NCBI GenBank assembly: GCA_043585095.1 | Contig: CP121321.1 | Location: forward strand, 868,001-932,000 | Direction: 5' to 3' | Length of the DNA: 64,000 nucleotides | Source of the DNA: JANQIO01 sp043585095 | GTDB taxonomy: Bacteria > Pseudomonadota > Gammaproteobacteria > Pseudomonadales > Halieaceae | Part shown: positions 33,718-42,641 of the stretch, piece by piece | Layout of the letters: each line of letters begins with the position of its first letter | Numbering within the stretch: position 1 is the first letter of the stretch | Notes under the pieces: generated by a model | Databases searched by the model: none | What the model was told of the DNA's origin: nothing | What the model saw: only the letters and a program-made list of their open reading frames with translations | Position numbers and translations under genes: made by a program

Positions 33718-34596
33718 CTATAGATCGCTCTCTAGATCAAAGACGCGCATCGCGTTTTCTCTCAAGAATTTTGGCCATACCTCGTCCCGCAGCGGAACAT
33801 CGGGCATGTCCTTAAAAATACGGTCCAGACTCAAGCCCATGGGGTAATAACCCGCATAAATAATCTTATCGGCGCCGCGCGTATTGGCAAAGTTGATGAT
33901 GTCCTTGGGGTAGTACTTCGGGGCAAAAGCACTGGTCGAGTAATACAGATTGGGGTACTTCAGCATGAGCTTCCAGGCGAGCTCCGTCCAGGGTTCTGCA
34001 CCGTGCCGCATAACGATTTTAAGCTCGGGGAAGAACCAACACACCTCATCGAGGTGCTCGACCTTTTGTGCTTCCATCGGCAGCCGTGGTCCAGGCACGC
34101 CCACGCACATGCAAATCGGGATGTCGAGATCGACGCAAGCAGCATAAATGGGGTACCAGCGTTTGTCGTTGATAGGCACTTGGGGGTTAAGCCCACAAGG
34201 GAAGCCCGTGACCGCTTTTAAATCGAAGTCTGCCTTGAGCTGACGGATCTTCCGTACCTCATCCATGCCCTGATTTGGATTGGCCTCGTAGCTGGCAAAG
34301 AAGCGGTCCGGGTGAGCGGCGATGGCGCTCTCATGGGTTCGCGTTGGATCTCCTTTGATGCCCATCATCGCGCGTTGGATGCCGTGCTTGTCCATCTGCT
34401 CAATGGTGTAAGCCAGGCCGTCGTCGATGTCCTTCAGGTCGGGCACGTTGAACATATACTGGGCCGGCATGCTGAACATGTCCCGGCTCTCTTTATCGAG
34501 AAACAAGGGCTTCATGTAGTCGTACCAGTGATCGCGTTCGGCGCTGGGAATTCCCAGCATGGTATCGATAATGCCGATGTCGGTAGGCATGGTCAT
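33718..34596 (-). CDS. Amidohydrolase family protein (COG2159-type TIM-barrel hydrolase/decarboxylase)
   Basis: A 292-residue protein with IGIIDTMLGIP at the N-terminus in place of the more usual HxH metal motif, then a TIM-barrel pattern with VRKIRQLKADFDLKAVTGFPCG, NDKRWYPIYAAC and ELKIVMRHGAEPW. Members include 2-amino-3-carboxymuconate-semialdehyde decarboxylase and other metal-dependent decarboxylases and hydrolases. ATG 34596 is preferred: AAAGAGGAA precedes it, while the longer frame from 34680 is atypical. The missing N-terminal HxH raises the possibility of a decarboxylase with altered metal use. Confidence 0.78.
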   Translation of the reverse strand: MTMPTDIGIIDTMLGIPSAERDHWYDYMKPLFLDKESRDMFSMPAQYMFNVPDLKDIDDGLAYTIEQMDKHGIQRAMMGIKGDPTRTHESAIAAHPDRFFASYEANPNQGMDEVRKIRQLKADFDLKAVTGFPCGLNPQVPINDKRWYPIYAACVDLDIPICMCVGVPGPRLPMEAQKVEHLDEVCWFFPELKIVMRHGAEPWTELAWKLMLKYPNLYYSTSAFAPKYYPKDIINFANTRGADKIIYAGYYPMGLSLDRIFKDMPDVPLRDEVWPKFLRENAMRVFDLESDL

Positions 34597-34774
34597 AGCG
34601 GTTCCTCTTTGCGGGCGTTGCTCGGGCTTATAAACGCTAACGATAGCTTTCGGTCTTTTTAAGAGCCCTAGGTGTAACACAGCTTACAATCAGCATGCAG
34701 GAATGTGGCACAGTGCTTTCTGTTTGCGGGGTCGCTGGACTATATTGTTGACCACAAACCACCGAGACAAGCCT

Positions 34775-35731
34775 ATGATATCCCTTCTGTTGCGATCCAG
34801 GGTGCTGGTTCCGTTCACGGCGATGCTCATGGCATCGCCATTGCTGGGCGCGGACCCATTGATCATCGCGCACCGAGGCGCGAGCGGGTATCTGCCCGAG
34901 CACACGCTGCCTGCTGTCGCGATGGCCCACGCCATGCGCGCGGACTATATCGAGCAGGACGTTGTGCTCACCAAAGACGGTATCCCGATCGTACTGCATG
35001 ATCTGTATCTGGAGTCGACCACCGATGTGGCAATGCGATTCCCTGACCGCGCTCGCAAGGACGGCCGCTTCTACGCAATTGATTTCACACTTGAAGAGAT
35101 TCGTAGACTCGCTGTCGGTGAGCGTCGTAATGCCAATGGGGTAGTCTTTCCAGAGCGCTTCCCGGCTGAGTTCAAGCTGCTGCGGGTGCCGACTCTGGAT
35201 GAAGAGATTGCACTGATTCAGGGTTTGAATCGATCAACAGGCCGTGAGGTTGGGATCTACGTCGAGCTTAAAAATCCCGATTTCCATGAAGCTGAGGGCG
35301 CGAGCTTCGCCGCCACGGTTCTGCAGGTGCTGTACGCCTATGGCTACCGTGATGCCAGCGATCCGGTGTTTCTGCAGTGCTTCGATGAAGGTACGCTGCG
35401 TTTTCTCAAAGATCACACGTCGATTCGGCTGGTACAGCTTCTGGAAGACAATCAGCTCAGCGCGGAGCGCGCGCAGGCCATTGCGACCTATGCCCAGGGC
35501 GTGGGCCCGTGGATTGGCTTTTTGGCAGACCGTGAAGAGTTTGTTGCGGCGGCCCAGGAAGCGGGTTTGCTGGTGCACCCTTACACCTTTCGAGCTGACC
35601 AGTTGCCCAGAGGCGTCAGTACCTACAGCGCGCTGCTGGACCACTTCGTGCGTGACATGAAGGTGGATGGTCTTTTTACCGACCATCCTGACCTGACGCG
35701 TCGTTATTTGGACTATCAGGTTTCGCTATAG
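34775..35731 (+). CDS. Glycerophosphodiester phosphodiesterase, periplasmic GlpQ type
   Basis: A 318-residue exported phosphodiesterase that hydrolyses glycerophosphodiesters to glycerol 3-phosphate and an alcohol. The signal peptide spans about residues 1-25 (VLVPFTAMLMASPLLGA). The catalytic core starts with IIAHRGASGYLPEHTLPA (H and R of the GDPD signature), followed by YIEQDVVLTKDGIPIVLHD (E, D and H) and VYVEL-like GIYVELKNP. ATG 34775 is chosen because the frame upstream has no ribosome site and the signal peptide begins here. Its glycerol-3-phosphate product fits the glpD gene about 8 kb away, though the two are not linked. Confidence 0.9.
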   Translation: MISLLLRSRVLVPFTAMLMASPLLGADPLIIAHRGASGYLPEHTLPAVAMAHAMRADYIEQDVVLTKDGIPIVLHDLYLESTTDVAMRFPDRARKDGRFYAIDFTLEEIRRLAVGERRNANGVVFPERFPAEFKLLRVPTLDEEIALIQGLNRSTGREVGIYVELKNPDFHEAEGASFAATVLQVLYAYGYRDASDPVFLQCFDEGTLRFLKDHTSIRLVQLLEDNQLSAERAQAIATYAQGVGPWIGFLADREEFVAAAQEAGLLVHPYTFRADQLPRGVSTYSALLDHFVRDMKVDGLFTDHPDLTRRYLDYQVSL

Positions 35732-35844
35732 TCGTGGGTCTCCTCAGCCAGGGTTAAGCGATTCAGGCAGGCGTCGCGAGAAGGCTCAGCCCGACCTTCT
35801 CGACTTTGCTATGCTACGGGCAACTCTATGTGCAGAGACATTTG

Positions 35845-36405
35845 ATGGCCAGCAAAGACTATTCGGAAGCGAGCTTCACAAGCTTCATGCGTCAGTGCGT
35901 TGTATCTGGACTCGTTAATCCAGCCACTCTGCGAGCACGCAAGCTGGCTGCGGAACAGTTGTTCCCGGAGTTGAAGCCGCATGAGCGCCAGGACTTGAGA
36001 CTGGTGGATGTGGAAGAGCTGGGAGCCCGCTTTCATAAGCTGGAAGACTCCAGCATCCGTCCCGAGAGTATGGCGGTCTATCAGTCTCGCCTGCGGGACG
36101 CTTTAACCGATTTCATCGCCTGGTCGGATGACCCTGAGAACTTTGCGCCGCGCGAGAGCGAGCAGAAACAGCTTCGCGAGTTGCTACGCAATGAACCGGA
36201 AGGGCACAAAGCGGCTCGAGAAGAGCTGGCGCTTAACCCACCTCGCAGTCCCCACGAGATTTTCCCGGTACCGCTGCGGGAAGACCTGGTGGTCTATTTG
36301 CAAAATATTCCGTTGGATATGACACAGCGCGAGGCCGATAAGATTGCGGCGGTCGTTCGCGCTTTAGCAACACCCGAAACCGATTCTGAGTCGGATCACT
36401 CATGA
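35845..36405 (+). CDS. Conserved hypothetical protein (186 residues), possibly integrase-SAM-like fold
   Basis: A 186-residue soluble, helical, charged protein. Residues near ALTDFIAWSDDPENF and the C-terminal IFPVPLREDLVVYLQNIPLDMTQREADKIAAVVRALA block recall a small domain that is common at the end of short regulatory proteins, but I do not recognise a family for the whole. The start at 35845 has AGAGAC upstream; an ATG at 35806 would add 13 residues. The ATGA overlap with the next gene shows they form one operon. Confidence 0.55.
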   Translation: MASKDYSEASFTSFMRQCVVSGLVNPATLRARKLAAEQLFPELKPHERQDLRLVDVEELGARFHKLEDSSIRPESMAVYQSRLRDALTDFIAWSDDPENFAPRESEQKQLRELLRNEPEGHKAAREELALNPPRSPHEIFPVPLREDLVVYLQNIPLDMTQREADKIAAVVRALATPETDSESDHS

Positions 36406-36992
36406 ACCGACTGCTACTCCTTGCCCCGATGCTGCTGTTTGGTTTGGGCGGTGCCTGGTTTTTATACCTGTTCCTGCAGCCCGGAAACGAGAACCGGGTA
36501 TACGACAATCTGGTCCCCGAGCTGATTGGTTTTTGCCTGGAAGGCTTCTTTCTGATCGGTTTGTTTTCATTGTTGCAGCGTCGTCGCGAGCGCGAGCGCA
36601 AAGAAGACCTGCGTCTTAGCCTGCGCGGTTCATTGCGCAATATACTGAGTCATCTCGACATTGGTCTGTTAAGCGAGACCGCGGAACCTGCCGGCTCGCG
36701 CTTACTGGAAGAAGATCCGGCGCTGGTAGCAAACCTGATAATGCGTTTGGCGGACCAGCACCTCGATGTGGATGCGATGGCGCGCATCAAGGCCATAGCG
36801 CAGCGAGATTTGACCACCGTCCACGACCTTATTCCGGTAGCGGCGCAGCTTAGCGCAGAGCATATCCGCTGGTGGCTAGCAATCACGGATAGCCTGCGTC
36901 AGCTTGCTGAGGCCCGGGATTCGTCGGCGGTAGCGTCGGGCCTGCACCGGTTTCTGGCCAATCTCGGCGAGTTTGATCAACTGGAGCTCTGA
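36402..36992 (+). CDS. Small inner-membrane protein with two membrane segments and a basic cytoplasmic tail
   Basis: A 196-residue protein. Hydrophobic segments cover about residues 3-24 and 43-62, followed by a strongly basic RRRERERKED stretch and a helical tail. The topology is probably hairpin-like with the bulk in the cytoplasm. It overlaps the preceding gene by four bases and is the last gene of that pair. No recognised family. The partner protein could bind the tail. Confidence 0.6.
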   Translation: MNRLLLLAPMLLFGLGGAWFLYLFLQPGNENRVYDNLVPELIGFCLEGFFLIGLFSLLQRRRERERKEDLRLSLRGSLRNILSHLDIGLLSETAEPAGSRLLEEDPALVANLIMRLADQHLDVDAMARIKAIAQRDLTTVHDLIPVAAQLSAEHIRWWLAITDSLRQLAEARDSSAVASGLHRFLANLGEFDQLEL

Positions 36993-37121
36993 CCTGATCG
37001 CGCCACTCTTTTTCTCAGCCGTTTTTTAGGATCGTGGGGCGCCCCGTGATTGCGCCTTTGATATCGTTTGGTAACTGGCTATCAGCAACCGAACATCTCT
37101 AACTTTTTTGAGGCTGTATTC

Positions 37122-38483
37122 ATGATTAATCACCCCGCACCTTGTCTGACTAACACCAATAGGTTTGCTCCGTTACGCGCACTGCTCTGCGCGCTGATGC
37201 TATGCATCACGGCGCCGACGTTTGCAGACGCGCTTTCGCGCGCCGTTGACAAGGACTACACGAAGCATCTGCAAGGCCTGTTCGATTATTTTCATCGCAA
37301 TCCCGAGCTTTCCTTGATAGAGCAGAAAACGGCAGCGCGGCTTGCTGCTGAGCTACGTGCTTCAGGATTCACGGTCACAGAGGGTGTCGGCGGTACAGGC
37401 GTGATAGCGATGTTGGAGAACGGTCCAGGGCCGCTAGTCATGATGCGCGCGGATATGGACGGTCTGCCTGTAGAGGAAAAATCAGGTCTGCCCTATGCAT
37501 CGCGTGCAAAACAAATCGACTGGGATGGCAACGAGGTGTTTGTGATGCACGCCTGCGGACACGATGTACACATCACCAGTTTGGTAGGAACGGCTCGCTA
37601 TATGACGGAACACCGCGATGAATGGTCTGGCACGCTGATGTTGCTAGGTCAGCCGGCAGAGGAAAAGGTCTTTGGTGCCAGAGCGATGATGCAGGACGAT
37701 CTATGGCAGCGCTTTGGCCAGCCGGATTACGCGCTTGCGTTCCATGTCACCGCCGGCATCGCCACTGGCAAACTTGAGGCGGTCGAGGGTTCCCCGTATT
37801 CAGGTTCCCTCAGTGTCGATATTGTTATCCCGGGTGTAGGAGCACACGGAGCAGCGCCCCATGCGGGCATCGACCCGGTGGTACTGGGCTCGCAAATTGT
37901 GATGGGCTTACAGACGGTGATTAGTCGTACGCTGCCGCCCCGTGAGCCAGGCGTTATTACTGTTGGCTCTTTTCATTCCGGCACCAAGCACAACATTATT
38001 TCCGATCAAGCCCATTTACAGCTTTCCGTGCGCAGTGAGAGCGAGGAGACCCGCGATCTGTTGGTTGACGGCATTCGCCGCGTTGCCGAGAACATGGGCC
38101 GAGTGGCAGGCTTACCTGACGACAATCTGCCGAAGGTGATTGTGTCCAAGGAGTCAGTGCCGCCCACCCTCAACGATATTCCGCTAACGAGTAGGCTGCG
38201 TGCGGCCTGGCGAGAGGCTTTAGGTGAGAACATTTTTCACGAGGCGAAGCGCCTCACTATGGGAGCGGAGGACTTTCCGTTCTTCACCACGAACCCCTAT
38301 ATTCCCAGCACTTACTTCAAGGTCGGTGGCACGGCCCAGCGCGATATCGACGCTGCGGAAGCCGGCGGTGCTCCGGTGCCGTCGCATCACTCTCCATTGT
38401 TTCGGATAGAAGCTAAAGAGTCGGTCACCCTGGGCGTGGCGGCGACCGTCGTTGCCTTAAAGGAATTGATGCCGAAGCCTTAG
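37122..38483 (+). CDS. M20-family amidohydrolase, exported
   Basis: A 453-residue metallo-amidohydrolase. A signal peptide is visible (ALLCALMLCITAPTFA, cleavage about residue 36). The dinuclear site is suggested by HACGHDVHITSLVG (H and D), GQPAEEKVFGA (catalytic glutamate) and a C-terminal GAEDFPFF. This is the carboxypeptidase/aminoacylase/indole-acetyl-amino-acid-hydrolase branch, which cleaves N-acyl amino acids or aminobenzoyl compounds. ATG 37122 has TGAGG upstream; the frame can be extended to 37068 without support. A short GC hairpin with a T-run follows the stop near 38491-38516, a weak terminator. Confidence 0.88.
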   Translation: MINHPAPCLTNTNRFAPLRALLCALMLCITAPTFADALSRAVDKDYTKHLQGLFDYFHRNPELSLIEQKTAARLAAELRASGFTVTEGVGGTGVIAMLENGPGPLVMMRADMDGLPVEEKSGLPYASRAKQIDWDGNEVFVMHACGHDVHITSLVGTARYMTEHRDEWSGTLMLLGQPAEEKVFGARAMMQDDLWQRFGQPDYALAFHVTAGIATGKLEAVEGSPYSGSLSVDIVIPGVGAHGAAPHAGIDPVVLGSQIVMGLQTVISRTLPPREPGVITVGSFHSGTKHNIISDQAHLQLSVRSESEETRDLLVDGIRRVAENMGRVAGLPDDNLPKVIVSKESVPPTLNDIPLTSRLRAAWREALGENIFHEAKRLTMGAEDFPFFTTNPYIPSTYFKVGGTAQRDIDAAEAGGAPVPSHHSPLFRIEAKESVTLGVAATVVALKELMPKP

Positions 38484-38554
38484 CGTCGGTTGCGGGGACT
38501 TGTCCGCCGTTTTTTGCTTAGAGCGCTGCTGGCGGCCCCCGTTAGGCGAGTGGT

Positions 38555-40180
38555 CTACAGCAGCTTGGCGCGTTCACGCAGGAGGAACTTTTGAATTTTG
38601 CCGGTAGAGGTTTTCGGCAATTCGCCGAACACAAAATGGCGGGGCAACTTAAAGCCCGCCAGGTGTTCGCGGCAGAACGCCGTTAGTGCGCTGTCTTCCG
38701 GTGGCGCTGTATCAGCTTTCAGCTCAATAAAGGCGCAGGGCGTTTCGCCCCATTTTTCGTCGGGTCGCGCAACAACCGCTGCGGCCAAAACCGCCGGATG
38801 TTTGTAAAGCGCGGCTTCGACCTCTATCGATGAGATGTTCTCGCCCCCGGAGATAATGATGTCCTTGGAACGATCCTTGATCTCTATGTAGTTGTCCGGG
38901 TGCTTGACCGCCAGGTCGCCAGAGTGAAACCAGCCGCCCTCCAAAGACGACCGGGTCGCGTCCGGATTTTTCAAATAACCCTTCATCACCACATTGCCAC
39001 GGAACATGACTTCGCCGATCGTCTCACCATCGGCAGGAACCGGCTCCATGGTCTCGGGATTGAGCACATCAAGTCCTCCCAGCACCGGATAAGGCACCCC
39101 TTGGCGCGCTTTGAGCGCAGCCCGGTCTGCCAGCGGTTTGCCGTTCCATTCTTCATGCCAGGCGCAGTACACGCAGGGTCCGTAGACCTCGGTCAGGCCG
39201 TAGGTGTGAGTAATCTCTGCGCCTAAATTTTCGACACCCTCGATCACCGCTGCGGGCGGTGCAGCGCCGGCGGTCATAATTTTGAGCCCGTCGGGTATCT
39301 TGGCCTGCAGCGCAGCCGGCGCAGATGCCAGCATCGACAGCACAATAGGCGCGCCGCACATGTGCGTTACCTGATGCTCAGCCAGGCTTTCAATAATGGG
39401 CTCGGCGGCCACTTCACGCAGGCAAACATGAGTGCCCGCTTGCAGCGTGATGGTCCACGGGAAGCACCAGCCGTTGCAGTGAAACATCGGTAGCGTCCAC
39501 AGATATACCGGCGCCGCGGTCATGCCCCAGGCAAAGCTGTTGCCTATCGCATTGAGGTAAGCGCCACGGTGGTGGTAGACAACGCCTTTGGGATTGCCGG
39601 TTGTGCCCGAGGTGTAGTTGAGCGCCAGCGCCTGCCATTCATCTTCGAGTGCGGGTATCGGGATTTCCGGTCTGGCTTCGTGTAGCAGTGCTTCGTAGGT
39701 CAGTTCACCTATGTGTCCGCCGGTGGGCCCGAGGGTGTCGTCGAGATCTATAACTAACGGCTTGCGCTCGGACAGAGCCAGAGCCGCTTGCGCGACCTCG
39801 GCGAACTGGCCATCCACCAGCAGCACATCGCATTCGCCGTGATCGAGAATAAACGCTATGGCGGTAGCATCCAGCCGGATATTGATGCTGTTGAGCACGG
39901 CTCCCGTCATGGGTACGCCGAAGTGCGCTTCAAGGTGCGCGGGAACGTTGGGTGCGATGATAGAAACGGTGCTGCCCTTGCCGATGCCTTTGGCGATTAA
40001 GGCTTTTGCCAAGGACTCACATCGGCCTAGCAACTCGCGGTAATTGTAGCGCAGCGGGCCGTGAACAACCGCAGTGCGTTCTGGAAAAATCGCCGCCGTA
40101 TGGGGCAGAAAGCCCACCGGGCTCAGCGGCATGTGATTGGCGGCGACGGGGTTCATGGCATCGTCAAAGGGGTTGTTCAT
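38555..40180 (-). CDS. Fatty-acyl-CoA synthetase (AMP-binding)
   Basis: A 541-residue ANL enzyme with the full phosphate loop YTSGTTGNPKGVVYHH, the Gly-rich TYGLTEVYGP, HSGDLAVKHPDNYIEIKDRSKDIIISGGEN and the C-terminal catalytic lysine in PKTSTGKIQK. Pattern and length match medium/long-chain fatty-acyl-CoA ligases. It is followed downstream on the same strand by nothing and preceded (61 bases) by the acyltransferase gene at 40242-41117, which suggests shared use of the acyl-CoA product in glycerolipid or ester formation. Confidence 0.9.
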   Translation of the reverse strand: MNNPFDDAMNPVAANHMPLSPVGFLPHTAAIFPERTAVVHGPLRYNYRELLGRCESLAKALIAKGIGKGSTVSIIAPNVPAHLEAHFGVPMTGAVLNSINIRLDATAIAFILDHGECDVLLVDGQFAEVAQAALALSERKPLVIDLDDTLGPTGGHIGELTYEALLHEARPEIPIPALEDEWQALALNYTSGTTGNPKGVVYHHRGAYLNAIGNSFAWGMTAAPVYLWTLPMFHCNGWCFPWTITLQAGTHVCLREVAAEPIIESLAEHQVTHMCGAPIVLSMLASAPAALQAKIPDGLKIMTAGAAPPAAVIEGVENLGAEITHTYGLTEVYGPCVYCAWHEEWNGKPLADRAALKARQGVPYPVLGGLDVLNPETMEPVPADGETIGEVMFRGNVVMKGYLKNPDATRSSLEGGWFHSGDLAVKHPDNYIEIKDRSKDIIISGGENISSIEVEAALYKHPAVLAAAVVARPDEKWGETPCAFIELKADTAPPEDSALTAFCREHLAGFKLPRHFVFGELPKTSTGKIQKFLLRERAKLL

Positions 40181-40241
40181 GCCGCGAATCTCCTGGTTTC
40201 AAACTGTTTGAGAAAGTGTTCCGCAGACGTCTTCATGGGAT

Positions 40242-41117
40242 TTAAGAGGTCAGCACCTTGCGTGCGCAGCTTTGTTGGTTGCGCGCCTCATCTTGCAGCG
40301 CAAACAGCTGCTCTAACATGGCTTCGATTTGCCCGGACACTTCATTGCGCACTCTTTTCAAGGTGGCGGGCACCGGTGGATTCTTACCCCGGCCTTTGAC
40401 GCGAACAGGTTCACCGAACTGGACGAAGCAACGCTGGGGTTTAGGCAGCGCCGTGCCCAGTGCGCCCACCGGCAGAGGGGGAATAATGTCTCTACGGGTG
40501 TTCTTATCGATAATGCCGAGTCGCTCCAGCAGGCGTCCAGCGGCTGAGTCCGGCAGGTCACGGCCTTCCATCAAGTGGTTGTAAAACTCGTCCGGGCCCA
40601 CGATTGCCATAGGGACAATCGGATAATTGTGGGCCGCGGCCATGCGCACGAAGCCGTAGCGTTCCTGCCATTGCAGCTGATAACGCTGCTCCATGGTTTT
40701 AGTCGATTCGTAGGCGCCCCCGGGGAAGACCATCAGGTCACAGCCTTTCTGCATGAGCGCGCTGCATACCTCGGGATGTCCGATTGCAGCGCCCTGGCTC
40801 AGCAACAGGGATTCCGTCAGCGGTGTCCACAGTGCTTTGTCGCCCAGGCCGCGTAGGAAGCGGCCCTGCTCAATCCACATAAGCGGTGCCAGCAAATAGC
40901 CATCGCTGGCAAATAGCGAATGGTTACCGATAAACAGGCAGGGTTCTTTAGGGATGTTTTCTACGGCAATCAGCTGCGGTTTGAAAAGCCGTTTCAGCAA
41001 CGGATACAACAGCTGAAACAGCGGTCCTGTTGGTCTTTCGACTTGTAAGGCGCGCGTAATGTGAGCGGCTAGCGCTGCATCGTCGAAGGGGTCGCTGTTT
41101 TTATCAAAGGCCGCCAT
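40242..41117 (-). CDS. Lysophospholipid/ester-type acyltransferase with H-x5-D motif
   Basis: A 291-residue acyltransferase with IGNHSLFASDGYLL (H followed by five residues and D) and FPGGAYES. This H-x5-D form occurs in MGAT/DGAT2-like and phytyl-ester-synthase relatives rather than the H-x4-D of PlsC. It probably makes neutral lipid or wax esters from acyl-CoA and an alcohol. No membrane segment stands out except a weakly hydrophobic N-region. It sits just upstream of the acyl-CoA synthetase gene, which would supply its donor. Which acceptor it uses is unknown. Confidence 0.82.
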   Translation of the reverse strand: MAAFDKNSDPFDDAALAAHITRALQVERPTGPLFQLLYPLLKRLFKPQLIAVENIPKEPCLFIGNHSLFASDGYLLAPLMWIEQGRFLRGLGDKALWTPLTESLLLSQGAAIGHPEVCSALMQKGCDLMVFPGGAYESTKTMEQRYQLQWQERYGFVRMAAAHNYPIVPMAIVGPDEFYNHLMEGRDLPDSAAGRLLERLGIIDKNTRRDIIPPLPVGALGTALPKPQRCFVQFGEPVRVKGRGKNPPVPATLKRVRNEVSGQIEAMLEQLFALQDEARNQQSCARKVLTS

Positions 41118-41188
41118 GGCGTAGATAGGGTCAACAAATCGATAGGACGGCGTGGAGTATACCCCAGGGTCGATTCATCGCTCGTACT

Positions 41189-42448
41189 TCAGTCTTGCGC
41201 ATAGGCTGAGCTGACTTCGTCAGCGATGATGTCTATGCCCTGCTGCACGCGCGCAGCATCCTGAGCGTAAGACAGACGGATGCACTGCGCGCTGTGCGCC
41301 CAGTCGGCCTGGTCGACGCCAATAAAAAAGTCTTGTCCCGGTGCAACCAGCACGCCGCGCGCCTTGAGCCTTTCGTAAAGTGCCTGACTGTCAATTGGCA
41401 GATCTTCAAACCACAGCCATAGGAAGATCGCACCCTCCGACACATGGATATGGAAGGGGAGGTGCCCCATGGCTTTGCGCAGTGCCGCCACCGTCTGCTG
41501 TGACCGCTGACGATAGAAAGGAGTCACATGGGTGGCCGTTATTTCCTTAATGCTGTCGTCCGCAAACCACTGTCTTGCAATGGCCGGTCCGAGATTGCCG
41601 CTGGCAAGGCTGACGATTGTGTTGGCGTTGGTGTAGGCGCGTATAACGGCTTCGTTGCCAATTAATATCCCGGTTCGCACCCCCGGCATACCGAGCTTGG
41701 AAAGGCTAAGCGCCAGGATAGTGTTGTCGTTCCAGTGCGGTGTGGCATCGACGAAGCAGATATTGGGAAACGGTAAACCGTAGGCGCCATCGACGATGAG
41801 TGGAATATCCGCGGCCTTCGCCATGGCGTCTAGCTGGCTAAGCTCCGCATCGGTAATCACGTTGCCGGAGGGATTGGTGGGGCGTGATACACAGAGTGCG
41901 CCAATACTATCGCCAGTATCTACCGCTGAGAAATCGATATGGTACTTGAACTCATGATCCGGCAGACGTTCGATTTTCGGTCGGGTAGCGGTGAAAAAGT
42001 TTGGTGACAGACCGACGTCGGCGTAACCCAGGTATTCTGGGGTCAACGGCAGATGGATGCTGCGATGTGAACCATCTGACATAGGGCCAGCAAACAGATT
42101 GTAGAGAACGAAGAACGCCGACTGGCTGCCGTTGCTGATAGCAATGTTTTCTGGCCCAATCTGCCAACCGTACTGGCGGTTTAGAAACTTGGCCAGATTC
42201 TCCCGAAAGGCTCTCTCGCCCTGGGGCGGCTGATACACCCCTAATAGCTGGTGGCGCTGTTCGGGGTCGGCGAGAATGGTTTCCAGACGTTGACGAAACA
42301 GGTCTTCCAGAGCGGGCAGGTGGCTGGGGTTGCCGCCGCCCATAAAGATCATGTCCGGGTTGTCGTGCAGCGCCGTGCCCAGATCGTCCATTAACTCGAC
42401 GATGCCCGATGTCGCTGCAAATTTTTCGCCAAATGCCGAGAGCTTCAT
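41189..42448 (-). CDS. avtA: Valine-pyruvate aminotransferase
   Basis: A 419-residue fold-type I aminotransferase of AvtA type (E. coli AvtA is 417 residues). The Schiff-base lysine is in LALSLSKLGMPGVRTG, with NGSQSAFFVLYNL upstream and DAARVQQGI at the end. It catalyses amino-group exchange between valine and pyruvate, or alanine and 2-oxoisovalerate. ATG 42448 is chosen: AGGAG precedes it by seven bases, while the longer open frame from 42526 is not conserved. It is divergent from glpD. No dedicated partner gene is adjacent. Confidence 0.9.
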   Translation of the reverse strand: MKLSAFGEKFAATSGIVELMDDLGTALHDNPDMIFMGGGNPSHLPALEDLFRQRLETILADPEQRHQLLGVYQPPQGERAFRENLAKFLNRQYGWQIGPENIAISNGSQSAFFVLYNLFAGPMSDGSHRSIHLPLTPEYLGYADVGLSPNFFTATRPKIERLPDHEFKYHIDFSAVDTGDSIGALCVSRPTNPSGNVITDAELSQLDAMAKAADIPLIVDGAYGLPFPNICFVDATPHWNDNTILALSLSKLGMPGVRTGILIGNEAVIRAYTNANTIVSLASGNLGPAIARQWFADDSIKEITATHVTPFYRQRSQQTVAALRKAMGHLPFHIHVSEGAIFLWLWFEDLPIDSQALYERLKARGVLVAPGQDFFIGVDQADWAHSAQCIRLSYAQDAARVQQGIDIIADEVSSAYAQD

Positions 42449-42641
42449 GCCATCTCCTTCCAGGCTGGCGAGCATACTGGTTGAAGCCAGTGACGCCAAG
42501 CCGATACTCAGCGGGGACGTCGCCATAGCACAAAAATGCTACTGCGGTCGTTGTATAAACCATTGGGTGAAGCCTTGCGTGGGCAACGGTATGCTTATCA
42601 CTAATATTGAGTGGGTGTGAGTACCCTCAGGCAATGGATTT

